Below the pieces are notes generated by a model. That model made no database searches and was not told where the DNA came from. It was given only the letters and a program-made list of their open reading frames with translations. Below, one piece after another: positions 1 through 9,598 of a stretch of 64,000 nt of DNA; within the stretch, counting starts at the first letter, position 1; the number at the start of each line of letters is the position of its first letter. The position numbers and the translations under genes were made by a program. The stretch comes from Paratinospora sagittata. Taxonomy: Eukaryota; Streptophyta; Magnoliopsida; Ranunculales; Menispermaceae. The stretch is taken from contig CM069603.1 in NCBI GenBank assembly GCA_035771175.1, positions 23,536,286 to 23,600,285 of the forward strand, in the 5' to 3' direction.

Positions 1-922
1 CAAAAACAGGAAATAGTTGAAAGAATAATGCCAACATATAATGGTCATGAGTGTAGGCAAAATTTTTTTCAAGATATAGGCGTATGATAGAAAGTTGTGT
101 ACATGGCCTATAAACATGAATCATGCATAGATAAGATATTCTAAAATCAGAGCAAGCATGATCATGATATGAACTAGCATAGATTGAGATAAAATATTAA
201 CACACAAACTAGCTGTTGTGTTACCTGATCATCAAATAATCATATATCACAAGTTCAAACTCAGCATAAATAATCATGACAAATTAGAGATACAAGATAT
301 GTATAATCCTGATATTTATCAGACAATCACGGATAAGCATATCAGATACTCAAGATAGATGTGACTGGTTAAGAAAGATGTCATCACGAGGAGAATCATA
401 ATTGCATTAGACATAGTAGGATTTCATGATGTTTTTTATCAGGAAATATGAATAAGATAACATTAGTATGATGACATATAATCACGTTCAAGCAAGCAAC
501 ATATTTGTGCAATAGAAATATTCAAAAATAATTTTGCAAACATAGAAGCAGGCATATCAGAGCATAAAACAAGCAGATTGTGAACAATGATTAGTGTGTG
601 CAGTATGAATATGAAATATACCAATCACACAAATTCAAATAGATCAATCATTCAAATATAGTGAAGCATTAAAATATAAATGAAAGATAGAAAAATAACA
701 AAGCATAAGCAAGTATCATAGGAGTGAAATGTGCAGAACTTATTGTGAAAATGAAACAGGAGATTTAAACAGAGTAAACACACACACAATAGATTATAAG
801 AGAAATTTTGCATAAACATCAAAAGGAGAATTATAGAAAAGTTCTTAAACAATAATCCAAAAGGTGAGTTAAACAAATTTTGAAAATTTTAGCATAACAT
901 CACGGGGCTTGGGGCGAGGTTT
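1..922. other. AT-rich DNA without a recognisable gene
   Basis: No coding region, RNA gene or clear repeat can be supported here. The stretch is AT-rich with scattered stops on both strands. It lies downstream, in minus-strand sense, of the small ORF that ends at 923, so it is probably decayed internal sequence of the same minus-strand retroelement. That is inference from position only. Confidence 0.5.
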
Positions 923-1402
923 CTAGATATTCGTAGGAGAGACCGGAGCAGACACATTGGAGCGAGGAAAATCATAAAAGCTATTGGTCCTGCGAGCCAT
1001 GGGAGTGGCGGTACTTACATGGACATCCTTTTCAATTAAAGCTCGGGATTCCTCATTTTCCTCAAACAGTGCCATCATCAGATCTCTCTGATGTTTTGCC
1101 TTGGCTTCAAGCACTTTCAGTCTGTTCTCGTGCTTGTTTAACATGACTAGAATAGCTTGAACGCTGGAGGATAGAGAATCACTAAGCTTGGCAAACAGTT
1201 CCTCAAGAGACGCTGCAGCAAGAAGCGATGGTAGAGGTTCTTTGGCACGAAGTGGAGACGCATGATTTTCCCTAGGAGCAATTTCCCAAGAGGATTCTTC
1301 ATCAGATCCATCTAATAAAGAAGACGATAGAGAAAATTCACTAGAAGTGGAAGATGATTCCATTCTAGCTATTTTCCTAGACTCAGGAGCTTTGGATGCC
1401 AT
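923..1402 (-). CDS. Unknown 159-residue ORF at the 5' end of a minus-strand LTR element
   Basis: An intact 159-codon frame starts about 350 nt downstream, in minus sense, of the primer-binding site at 1752-1762, where the first gene of an LTR retrotransposon would sit. The N-terminal third is rich in Ser, Glu and Asp. Residues about 65-120 are leucine-rich with charged spacing (ending near KVLEAKAKHQRDLMMALFEE), compatible with an amphipathic helix or coiled coil. No zinc knuckle or gag core is visible, so I do not assign a family. It could be a gag N-terminus or an accessory ORF. Notably it has no stop or frameshift although its surroundings are decayed. Confidence 0.45.
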   Translation of the reverse strand: MASKAPESRKIARMESSSTSSEFSLSSSLLDGSDEESSWEIAPRENHASPLRAKEPLPSLLAAASLEELFAKLSDSLSSSVQAILVMLNKHENRLKVLEAKAKHQRDLMMALFEENEESRALIEKDVHVSTATPMARRTNSFYDFPRSNVSAPVSPTNI

Positions 1403-1751
1403 TAGAGAGATGAAGATGGAGATGTAATGAAGAAGATGAATGTAGAGCGATTTAGTGCAGGGAAGTGAAGTGAGAAGAAAAACGTATGGAACAAGCTAAT
1501 AGGCATCGAAAACAGAGTCTACATTAAATGCATGAATGATATAGAGTCATGCGCCGAAGAGTATGATTAAACACGAAATATCTCGATAAGAGATCAAAGG
1601 AATAATCATACCAAGGAGGTTGCCGCAAGGTGACAGTGAGAATTTTAAGATTTCTATCCTAAAAATGCAGAATACAAAAACACCAAAGATGAACGCTAAA
1701 TTGACCATAGGACCTAGACTCTAGGTTGTTAGACTAATTTCAGAGAACCCA

Positions 1752-1762
1752 CTCTGATACCA
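1752..1762 (-). promoter_or_regulatory. Primer-binding site of the minus-strand LTR element
   Basis: On the minus strand the sequence reads TGGTATCAGAG, complementary to the 3' end of plant initiator tRNA-Met, the usual primer for copia and many gypsy elements. It lies two bases from the LTR end (CCAACA on the minus strand, 1765-1770). This fixes the orientation: the LTR lies to the right and the internal region to the left. Confidence 0.85.
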
Positions 1763-1980
1763 CTTGTTGGTCCCACCCAAGAGGGGGGGAATTGGGTGCA
1801 ATGGTCAATTTTAAAATTATCTTTCAATAACTTAAGTGATTTACATAAGTTAATTGGAACATGATGCAAATTAGAACATAGACTAAAATGAAAAGATTTG
1901 ACACAGGTTTATAGTGGTTCGACCAAGCCTACGTCCACTACCTAATCTCCTGATTAGGATTTACTCAATCCACTAACTGA

Positions 1981-2467
1981 TTCTCTTACGGGTGAGAACC
2001 AAACCGTTACAACTGCCCTTTTACAGGTTAAAGGCAAACCTATCCTTTCATGGGCTAAGGATGAACCATTTTCATTTTTTCGGGATTTGAAAAAACCCAT
2101 GTTCTTTTTAATGGCTAAGGAAGAACCAATTTCCATATTCCGGGATGAGGAGAAACCCATATTACTCATATTCCTTTTACTGGCTAAGGAAGAACCAAAT
2201 TTCCTTTTACAGGGATGAGGAGAAACCCATGTTCCTTTTACTGGCTAAGGAACAACCGTGATCCTTTTGCGGGATAAGGAACAACCGGTTACTCTTTTAA
2301 GGCTAAGAGATAACCTATCCTTTTTAAGGTTAAGGACACACCTACCCTTTATTGGATGAGGATGAACCGGTTTCTTTTTTAAAGGCTCAGAGAAAACCAA
2401 TGATTTCAATCCTGAAATCATCAAGTGAACTACTTTCACTTGTCTTGGTTGTTTCAATCCAGAAACA
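1981..2467 (-). repeat. Leader array of short stem-loops with varying stems
   Basis: About a dozen units of roughly 30-40 bp, each an imperfect inverted repeat around a short loop. Examples by plus coordinates: CAAGTGAA/TTCACTTG at 2422-2442 (8 bp perfect), TGATTTCA/TGAAATCA at 2401-2420 (8 bp perfect), GTTCCTT/AAGGAAC at 2231-2253 (7 bp perfect), CTCTT/AAGAG near 2293, and TTCTC/GAGAA at 1981-1998 with the loop ACCCGTAA in minus sense. Stem sequences differ between units yet remain self-complementary. The array is downstream of the TATA box at 3137-3144, so it would be in the transcribed leader. Confidence 0.7.
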
Positions 2468-3136
2468 CACCAGCATTACAACACTGAGATGTTGGGTGGT
2501 TCTAACGCAGTAGAACACTTTACATTAAGCACAGTACATAACATTACAAAGACATGAAATGTGAAATAGGTAATGCTAAGTTGAAATACACCTTCTGTCC
2601 TTTACTTTTCAATGTTCGGTATTGCTCAAGTGAAGTTTCGAAAAGCATGAATGATATGATATGAAAATCAGTGCTTTATCAAAAGATAAAATATACCAAA
2701 CAAATATTGACGTTAAAAACAGATGACTGGTGTAAATCAAAGACACAGACAATTTTCAAAATGGATATAGAAGATATGTATGAAAACATCCGGTTCAACG
2801 ATCAGTAGTTTAATGCAACTACTGATATAGTTCAATACAGTATTTAAGATATGAAATCAAGTACGACTGTATATCTTGAACTATTTCTCAAATTTTATCA
2901 TCAGCAAGAATGATACCAAATGTGAATCAATGCTAAGAATTTGAGTTGATACCAATATAAAAACAAATTTTTAAAGATAGAAATATATTTGAAACTCAAT
3001 ATGAAACTCGTATAGGTATCAGTGAAAAGTACTTTGAAAGATTAGAAAAATAAAATTCATTTTCACACAAACTAACTTTCAAAAAGTATTGGCACAACAC
3101 AAAGTGATTGGCAAGTTGTTTGATCCCAAGTGTTGG

Positions 3137-3144
3137 TATTTATA
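3137..3144 (-). promoter_or_regulatory. TATA box of the minus-strand LTR
   Basis: The minus strand reads TATAAATA. It occupies the same relative place, between the U3 hairpin repeats and the leader stem-loops, as TATAAATA at 5887 and 37760 and TATATATA at 7954. Conservation of position across four LTR copies supports it as the core promoter. Confidence 0.6.
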
Positions 3145-3472
3145 GACTTAGTGGGACATAGCCGTTAGACATTTGAAGTTCAAATAATTTGAACGTTTCC
3201 ACACAACGGCTAGAATGTTATATGAAAATAGCAACTGTGATTTTCATACACATTATGGTTCTTTCCATATAGCATGAATAAGGAGAATTTCAGGATACCC
3301 CGATTCATGCATCAGAGAAGATCTCTGATTTATCTGAAAAGTTCTTGTGGAGAGATTTGTTTTGAAAAGTAAATCGATATGGTGTACGTGTTAGAACAGT
3401 GACTTGAATTAGCATCTTGATTTCGCAATCAGTGTCCTGAGGCATAATGTCAACTTTGTGGCTTTGTTCTTT

Positions 3473-4130
3473 GAGGGCGCTTATTCCATATAAGCGCCTT
3501 GCTAAATAGTTAAGTTAGGGGGCTACTAACTCGTAAGTGTCCTAACTTACTTATGACTTTAGCGTCTTAAACCTTGAGGATGCTAATGCACTGTTAGCCT
3601 TCTGCTATGTTTTAAAATTATGAAGTGCATGAGGGCGCTACTATCTGAGTAAGCGTCCTGCCTTTAAAACAAAAAACAAAACATGAGGGCGGTACATTAC
3701 GTGAGCGTCCTACTGGATAAAAAACATGACACAAGGCGCTACTATTATGTAAGCGTCATGCAAGTTAAGACATTTAAAAAAAAATACGCTGAAAGACAAT
3801 CAATGTCCTAAAAGTTATTAAGTTGATTTTCAAAATTGAGGGCGCTCGTATCCAATAAGCATCCTGATAGTTTAATCAACTTATAACGATCAACGGCCTC
3901 AAAGAAAAATTCTTTGAAGAACTTTTAAAAGATCTTTCAGTGAGCTGATGCTGAGTCAGCTTCCTGACAACTTCAGAGGTTGACTAATATATAAGACCGC
4001 TACTATACAAGTAAGCGTCCTGATTAATCACTTCATTTTAACCATGAGCGTTATCAGAGTCCGAAGGACCTATTAGCGTCCTGAATTAACAAGTTCAGGA
4101 GAGCACTGCTATTTCATTAGTGTCCTGAAA
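3473..4130 (-). repeat. U3 array of about 30-nt GGACGC/GCGCCC hairpin units
   Basis: In minus sense a unit reads AGGACGCTTAC, then 6-10 variable bases, then GTAGCGCCCTC. The two ends pair apart from an A/C mismatch, and the inner bases often extend the stem. On the plus strand units start near 3473, 3520, 3630, 3687, 3734, 3840, 3990, 4045 and 4100, separated by unrelated AT-rich spacers. The same arrays are found at 5090-5592, 7110-7640 and 60660-61250. Confidence 0.7.
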
Positions 4131-4417
4131 GATTCTTTAAAAACAATTTTTACTCGCGATAAAATATTCGATAAACGCAAATAAAAACTCGGTATATTTG
4201 AAATTAAATATATAGTATTAAATTTCTTGAAATATAGTTAAAAGCATGAAATCAAAACATGCAGATTTAGAGAACATATGAAAATGATATATGCATGATT
4301 TGGAAAAACATTTTGAGCAATAACGATTAGAGAAAGATATACCTTAAATCTTTTGTGTATTTCTTCTCATAACCGTTAAATCCAACTCTTAATTATGAGA
4401 TCTTTAATAAGTGCAAT

Positions 4418-4798
4418 TCATAGTTGAATGACTTGAACGTTGATCGAGAGATGTCGACATGAAGCTTGATCGAGACGTTCGAGTGAAGCGATCTTGAAAT
4501 TGGAATGTGATCGTTGAAGTTCTTTGATCGAGGTAGTTGAAACTAGCTTAATCGTTGGAGGTAAGCTTTGAGTTCCTTGATCGAGTCGTTCCTTGGCTTT
4601 TTGCTTTTCCTTTGGTGCAGAGATAAGTTCTTGAAAAACGTTCGTTAGCACCGAAAAATACTGTTTGTGACCATCAAAATTTACTTCATCAAGTATACTT
4701 TGGGCATGTGCTAAGGACGAACCATAGAGGTTAACACTCCAATCTGTGTATCTAACGATCTTGTCAAGTGTTTCAGATTTATTAAGAATCAAGATCAA
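4418..4798 (-). CDS. Small intact ORF of unknown identity inside the minus LTR
   Basis: A 126-codon open frame with no recognisable domain. It lies in the distal U3 part of the minus-strand LTR, upstream of the U3 hairpin array in element sense. The DNA contains several GATCGA/TCGATC-type words (for example 4440-4560), which may be a simple internal repeat rather than codons. It may be a chance frame. I list it because it is open in otherwise stop-rich DNA and because U3 regions usually carry no ORF. Confidence 0.2.
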   Translation of the reverse strand: MILILNKSETLDKIVRYTDWSVNLYGSSLAHAQSILDEVNFDGHKQYFSVLTNVFQELISAPKEKQKAKERLDQGTQSLPPTIKLVSTTSIKELQRSHSNFKIASLERLDQASCRHLSINVQVIQL

Positions 4799-5089
4799 GG
4801 AACTATACTCACAACCCTATTGAACATCAATTAAAGTTCCGAGTCCTTCAGTACTTAGAATGTAAGGACTAACAATCAAATTTTCTCTCAGCAAGATTTA
4901 ATCATTTTCATATTTTGATCATAACATTTTAAAGGTACTTTATGATTTCCAAAGTATTTGATTTGATTAGAAAAACATCTTGATTTTAATCGTGTTTATC
5001 GAGCTTTAATCAAAATATCAAAAACCATTTTTTTAGAGTCTTTTAGGACTCTAATGTTTTAACAACGCTCTTCTGGACCTGATGGGTCA

Positions 5090-5592
5090 GGACGCTGATA
5101 AAATATTAAGAACGCTCAAGGTTGAATTGAACTGATTCATTAGAACGCTTACTTGTAAGTAGCGGCCTCCCTTTCGTCAACCCTTGAATGTGTCAGGATG
5201 CTGACTTAGTTTCAGCTCGCTGAAAGTTTTCTTAGTTTTTAATTGTTTTCTATCTTTAAGGACACTGATAGTTATAAGTTGAAAAACTATTAGGACACTA
5301 CCTGTGTAGGAGCGCCCTCATCTTTAGAATCAACTTAATAACTTTCAGGACGCTTACTCTCCTTAACCGCACTTAATGTTGTTTTAAAATTATTGTAAAA
5401 TATCAGGACACTTACTTATGAGTAGCGCCCTCATGCATTTAAGCGTTTTAAGAAACAAAACATGACGCAAACTGTAGAGTAGCGCCCTCATGATTTAAGT
5501 CATTTTAATCGTCAAAGTAAGTCAGGACGCTTACGAGTTGATAGCGCCCTCACTTCACTGTTCAGTAGGACGCTGAGGCTCCATGAGCGCAC
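5090..5592 (+). repeat. U3 hairpin-unit array, LTR copy 1
   Basis: Repeated units with an outer 5' word GGACGCT or GACACT and an outer 3' word AGCGCCCTCA, for example near 5148-5168, 5286-5310, 5403-5431, 5462-5490, 5523-5552 and 5569-5597. The unit at 5153-5164 has inner arms TTACTT and AAGTA, and the one near 5410 has TTACT and AGTA. Spacers between units are AT-rich and not conserved. Confidence 0.65.
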
Positions 5593-5886
5593 TCAAAAGA
5601 ACAGAACGACAAAAATGATATTTTTGTTGATCTGACACGTACATCTTTTCGAGCAACTTTCTCATAACAACTTTCGTACAAAAATCAACTTTTTGGATTT
5701 GTCAGAGATATCCTCTGATTCACGAACCACGTCTTTTAAAACTTTCCTTATTCGTGAATCTGGAGAAAATCAAAATGTTTATGAAATGTGTAGTTGCCAC
5801 TTTCGTGATACATTCTAGTTGTTGTGAGTGTTTGTTCATAGTTGAAATTCAAATTTAAATGAACAACAGCTTCATCTCTACAAGTT

Positions 5887-5894
5887 TATAAATA
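5887..5894 (+). promoter_or_regulatory. TATA box of LTR copy 1
   Basis: TATAAATA, followed about 400 bp later by the leader stem-loop array. The surrounding sequence (CTACAAGTTTATAAATACTA) is repeated almost exactly at 37752-37770. Confidence 0.6.
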
Positions 5895-6280
5895 CTAGCA
5901 TTTAACCATTTGCCAAAAACCATGAAAAATTTTCTGAGCCAAAACACTTTTTAAAGTTAGTCGAATTTCTATCTAATTGAAAAAATTTAAATCATTTTGC
6001 TTTCAAAGCATTTTCTTTGAAACTTTGCTTATTCAAATGATTTTCATTCAGAGCTAAATTTATATCTTTATCTGAAAAATCATTTGAAAGATTGAGTTGT
6101 TTTCACTCAAATTTTTAACATTGTTTTAACTTAGATCATTCTTGTCGAAAGAGAAATTTGAGAGATAGTTCATAGGATACAGTTGTACCTTAAGTCATAT
6201 CTTGTGTATTGTATCAAGGTTGTAATAGTCGTGAGACAAACTACTGAGTTGATATTTTTGTATTCAACACGTCTAGGTCC

Positions 6281-6466
6281 TCTCACACCCGTAAGTTGAG
6301 AAACCGTAGTTTTCGCCCCTGTAAGTTGAGAAAGTTTAGGTCTGTCTCACACCCGAAAGTTGGGATAGGTTTGTCTCAATCCTGCAAGTTGAGCAATGTA
6401 ACGGTTGTTCTCACACTCGCAAGTTGAGAAAAGGTGTAACAGTTTCATTCTCACCCGTAAGAGAAT
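6281..6466 (+). repeat. Leader stem-loop array, LTR copy 1
   Basis: Six imperfect units. The best are TCTCA/TGAGA at 6281-6301, TTCTCA/TGAGAA at 6408-6430 and ATTCTC/GAGAAT at 6447-6466 around the loop ACCCGTAA. Middle units have lost one arm. The array ends about 190 bp before the LTR end. Confidence 0.7.
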
Positions 6467-6656
6467 CCGTTAGTGATAAGGTTTAAAATCCTAACTGAGG
6501 AGGTTAGGTAGTGGACGTAGGCAAGTAGGCGAACCACTATAAATCGTTTTGTGCATATTTATTTATATTCCGCACTTTAATTTTATCATTGCATTTAATT
6601 TTAATTTGTCTAAGTGTCCAATTAAACCCCCTTTTGGACATACCTGGGCCAACAAT

Positions 6657-6668
6657 TGGTATTAGAGC
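6657..6668 (+). promoter_or_regulatory. Primer-binding site after LTR copy 1
   Basis: TGGTATTAGAGC starts two bases after the LTR end. It differs from the canonical initiator tRNA-Met complement TGGTATCAGAGC at one base. Confidence 0.8.
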
Positions 6669-6710
6669 AATGTTGCTATTCAAAGAAACTTCACAATTTC
6701 TTTGATATCA

Positions 6711-6790
6711 ATGGCAATGACCAGAGGCACAGTCACAGAAGTGTTGAACCAATTATCCTCATGTCCCTTACGAAAATATGTCCCTATTAT
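6711..6790 (+). pseudogene. N-terminal fragment of a copia gag
   Basis: An ATG 43 bp after the PBS opens a frame beginning MAMTRGTVTEVLNQ, in the right position for gag. After about 26 codons it runs into the second LTR-like sequence at about 6789, so only the extreme N-terminus remains. Assignment is by position; no domain is preserved. Confidence 0.4.
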
Positions 6791-7109
6791 GAAATATTTT
6801 GATGATTACAAAACTACATTCTGTTCATGATATTACTGCACATATGACATATCTAATCTTACTTGAAGGTATCAAAGATTCAATGATGCATGACAAACGT
6901 ATTAAAAGATCTTCTTGAAGACCATGATCGTTTGAACATGTTTATTTGTATGATTAGATTATGATAGGTTGTAGGACCTCCATGCCATGTGATTTAGCTA
7001 TATGCATACCTGCATGTTTTAATCGATTGGTTGCATGTTTGATTTAATCTAGTTACTTTTTGTTTAATCGTGTTTTAATCGAGAAATTAAAAACCATTTT
7101 TATAAAGTC

Positions 7110-7640
7110 TTCCAGGACGCTAATGTTTTAACAGCGCTCTCCTGGATTTGATGAGTCAGGACGCTGATAAAATGTTAAAACGCTCAAGGTTGAATTGATC
7201 TGATTAATAAGGACGCTTACTTGCTAGTAGTGACCTTTCTCTTATCAACCTTTGAGAGTGTTAGGATGCTGATTCAGTTTCAGCTCGTTGAAAGATCTTT
7301 TTATCTTTAAGTGATTTTTTTCTTTAAGGACACTGATAAGTTATAAGTTGAATAAATTATCAGGACGCTACTTGTGTAGGAGCGCCCTCATCTTTAGAAT
7401 CAACTTAAGTAACTTTCAGGATGCACACCGTCCATCAGCGCCCTTAAACATTAATTTAAAACTGCTTTTAATAGTTCAGGACACTTACTCTTGAGTAGCG
7501 CCCTCATATGTTTTGTGTTTTAAAACAAAGCAGGACGCATACTGCGAAGTAGCGCCCTCATGCTTTAAGTCGTTTAATTGTCAAAGCAAGTCAAGACGCT
7601 TACTACTTAGTAGCGCCCTCGCTTCATTGTTCAATAGGAT
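7110..7640 (+). repeat. U3 hairpin-unit array, LTR copy 2
   Basis: Units near 7211, 7361, 7416, 7475, 7530 and 7592 have the pattern AGGACGCTTAC, loop, GTAGCGCCCTC. Inner arms vary between units: CTACT/AGTAG near 7597, TACT/AGTA near 7484 and CTAC/GTAG near 7366. Outer words are the most conserved part. Confidence 0.65.
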
Positions 7641-7953
7641 GTTGATGTTCCCAAGAAACAAAACGACAAAAAAGATATTTTTGTTGTTTTGACATTACTG
7701 TCATTTCTGTTAACCTTTTTCAGAAACATACGAATACTTTTCAGAACTTTTCAGAATCGTAAAACAACTTTTGAGAACTTTTTAAAACGTTCTTAGAACA
7801 TTCCTCTTTCATGAAAGGATCAAATGATTCCGGTGCAATCGCTGTAATGTGCATTTAAGCTGAATCGATCCATTTCTGAAAAGAATGTTAACGTTATATT
7901 TGAAATAACTTAGAGGGCCAAAATTACCAAGTCTATTGCGCCTCTGTTATTCC

Positions 7954-7961
7954 TATATATA
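7954..7961 (+). promoter_or_regulatory. TATA box of LTR copy 2
   Basis: TATATATA at the position equivalent to the TATA box of copy 1, about 400 bp upstream of the leader stem-loop array. Confidence 0.55.
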
Positions 7962-8356
7962 CGTGTTGCCTCAGAGCAGAAAAATGAACTAATGAAATAC
8001 GAAACTGATATTCATTCAAAACGTATTTACAGTTTTCGTTTCGCAAAACACTTTTTGAAAGTTAATCTTCTTTCACTTGTGCTTGATCTTATGATCCATT
8101 GAAAGAAAAACTTCAAGTCTTCTTAGTTGATCGATCTTTTTCTCCATTATTTCAAAAACCCATTAACGAAGACAAAAATTATTTGAACCGATTTTCAGCA
8201 TAAACTTTATCATACATGTTTCGCTGAATATGTGGCAATAGAAGGTTCAATCCAAAGTATTGTACGTATCACTTTGATTCTGAGTAAAGGGAATCATATC
8301 TCATTTTGTAATCAGATTGTAGTTAGAGCAAGTGTTGCTCAAAGTTGTAAGCGGTC

Positions 8357-8502
8357 TTCTCACACCAGTAAGTTGAGAATAGGTTCTCTCTCTCCTGTAA
8401 GTAGAGAAACAGTCCTCTCACACCCATAAGCTGAGAAACGGTAGTTCTCACACCCGTAAGTTGAGAAAGTGTTCTGGTTTGATCTTCACCCGTAAGAAGG
8501 TC
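8357..8502 (+). repeat. Leader stem-loop array, LTR copy 2
   Basis: Five consecutive units with clear stems: TTCTCA/TGAGAA (8357-8379), TTCTCT/AGAGAA (8384-8408), TCTCA/TGAGA (8416-8436), TTCTCA/TGAGAA (8445-8467) and GATCTTC/GAAGGTC (8481-8502, one G-T pair, loop ACCCGTAA). Units 1 and 2 differ by a compensated A-T to T-A closing pair. Unit 5 keeps the loop of the last unit of copy 1 (6447-6466) but has a different, still complementary, stem. Confidence 0.75.
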
Positions 8503-8733
8503 CATAGTGGAGTTTGAATAAATCATAACTGAGGAGGTTAGGTAGTGGATGTAGGCGCAGCCGAACCGCTATAAATCTTGCTTGCATTGTCCCATTTACA
8601 TTTATTATATCTCATTGCTATACTTTGTTTAATCTACTTTCATTATTCTGCACAATTTAAAGAAAGGTTAAAATCTGCTAAGTGTCCAATTCACCCCCTC
8701 TCTTAGACATATTTGGGCTAACAAGAAGTAAGT

Positions 8734-9598
8734 CAACCTTTAGATAAACCACCTCCGTTCAATAGAGACTGGTTTGAAGATTGGATGATAAGGATGAAAT
8801 CCTTTCTATGATCTAAGAATATTAGTCTATGGAAAATGGTTGTAAACGACTACATCATGCCTAACAAGCCTATTGAGCTATGGACAAACGAAGAGAGACT
8901 AAATGATAAACATAACACTCAAGATGTCTATGCCTTATTCTACTCTCTACCTGAGGAAGAAGTAGAAAGGGTAGTTCATCTCGAGAGTGCCAAAAAGATT
9001 TGGGAAAAACTCAAAGAGTCTGATAGACTATTTGATGCCTTTGAGATATTGGAGAATGAATCTCTCGATACGGCATGCAACAAATATCAATCCATTCTTG
9101 TCGGAAATAAAGAACTAAATCAGGAAATATCTGCAGAAATATCTCTAGTGTATTTTTGTGATAAGCTTCCAAAGAAATGGAATGATAAGCTAACTATGTT
9201 AGCTGAATATGTTGAACCATGGGAAATGAGTTTAAAAGAGTTTTGTGATCTCTTGAAAACCATGGGATGAGACAAGAGACGTAGTTAGAACATTAGAAGA
9301 GTCACTCGTCTACTTTAGGGTTTTAGATAGTGAGTCAAATCATGATAACATTCAACGTTTTATACGTTTAGTAAATGAACTTGAACACTTTGGAAAGACC
9401 ATCTCTCACTCTACTTTAGTACAATACTTTCTAAACAGTTTTCCTGAAAACTAGAAATACAAGGTAGATTTTCTAAATGAGTTTTCAAATCCATTTGTAA
9501 TCAGCTTTCAAGAAATTGATTATATTTTGAGTGGGTTAGAAACTTCATCCGAGAGAGAAGACGTTCTTACAAATGCACCAAGTAGGAACGAAAGTTAA
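8734..9598 (+). pseudogene. Copia-type gag (UBN2-like), broken
   Basis: The reading begins with PPPFNRDWFEDWMIRM, the typical N-terminal capsid motif of plant copia gag (DUF4219/UBN2 class). A TGA at 8809-8811 interrupts it. The frame then continues through 9270 with the expected W-x-x-L, Y-x-L-P-E-E and AKKIWEKLKE motifs. After 9270 gag-like sequence with further stops runs to about 9598. No zinc knuckle is visible. The protein would form the particle capsid of a copia element; this copy is inactive. It belongs with the LTR at 6789-8723. Confidence 0.75.

Larger units (their letters stand above)
1765..4926 (-). mobile_element. SIRE-like LTR, minus strand
   Basis: The LTR end beside the PBS is well supported: on the plus strand the LTR begins TGTTGG at 1765. 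The far end is less certain. I place it near 4926, where the minus strand reads TGTTATGATCAAAATATG, resembling the start of related LTRs in this window. In minus order it contains a U3 with repeated hairpin units (4130-3473), a TATA box (3144-3137), a leader with a stem-loop array (2467-1981) and a block containing GTAGTGGACGTAGGC near 1930-1945, which is shared with the plus-strand LTRs at 6510 and 8545. At about 3.2 kb it is longer than the plus copies. The SIRE/Maximus label rests on these leader blocks and is an inference. Confidence 0.65.
4930..6654 (+). mobile_element. SIRE-like LTR, plus strand (copy 1)
   Basis: The 3' end is firm: CCAACA at 6649-6654 is followed two bases later by a PBS. 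The 5' end is not clear, and similarity to copy 2 (6789-8723) and to 60317-61334 becomes visible from about 4960. Order: U3 hairpin units (5090-5592), TATA box (5887), stem-loop leader (6281-6466), then GGTTAGGTAGTGGACGTAGG and the end. It is arranged tail-to-tail with the minus LTR on its left, so the pair begins TGTTGG (1765) and ends CCAACA (6654). Confidence 0.65.
6789..8723 (+). mobile_element. SIRE-like LTR, plus strand (copy 2)
   Basis: A second copy of the plus-strand LTR follows the short gag fragment. Its start TATTTTGATGATTACAAA near 6789 recurs at 60319. Its end GGGCTAACA (8715-8723) parallels GGGCCAACA at 6646-6654. It carries its own U3 hairpin array, TATATATA box and leader stem-loops. 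No primer-binding site follows, and gag-like coding starts almost at once, so sequence has been lost at the LTR-internal junction. Confidence 0.65.

Noticed and set aside
6281..6466. Possible CRISPR-like or satellite array
   Set aside because: Units are unequal in length, the repeats are imperfect inverted repeats rather than constant direct repeats, and the DNA is plant LTR sequence. A structured LTR leader explains it better.
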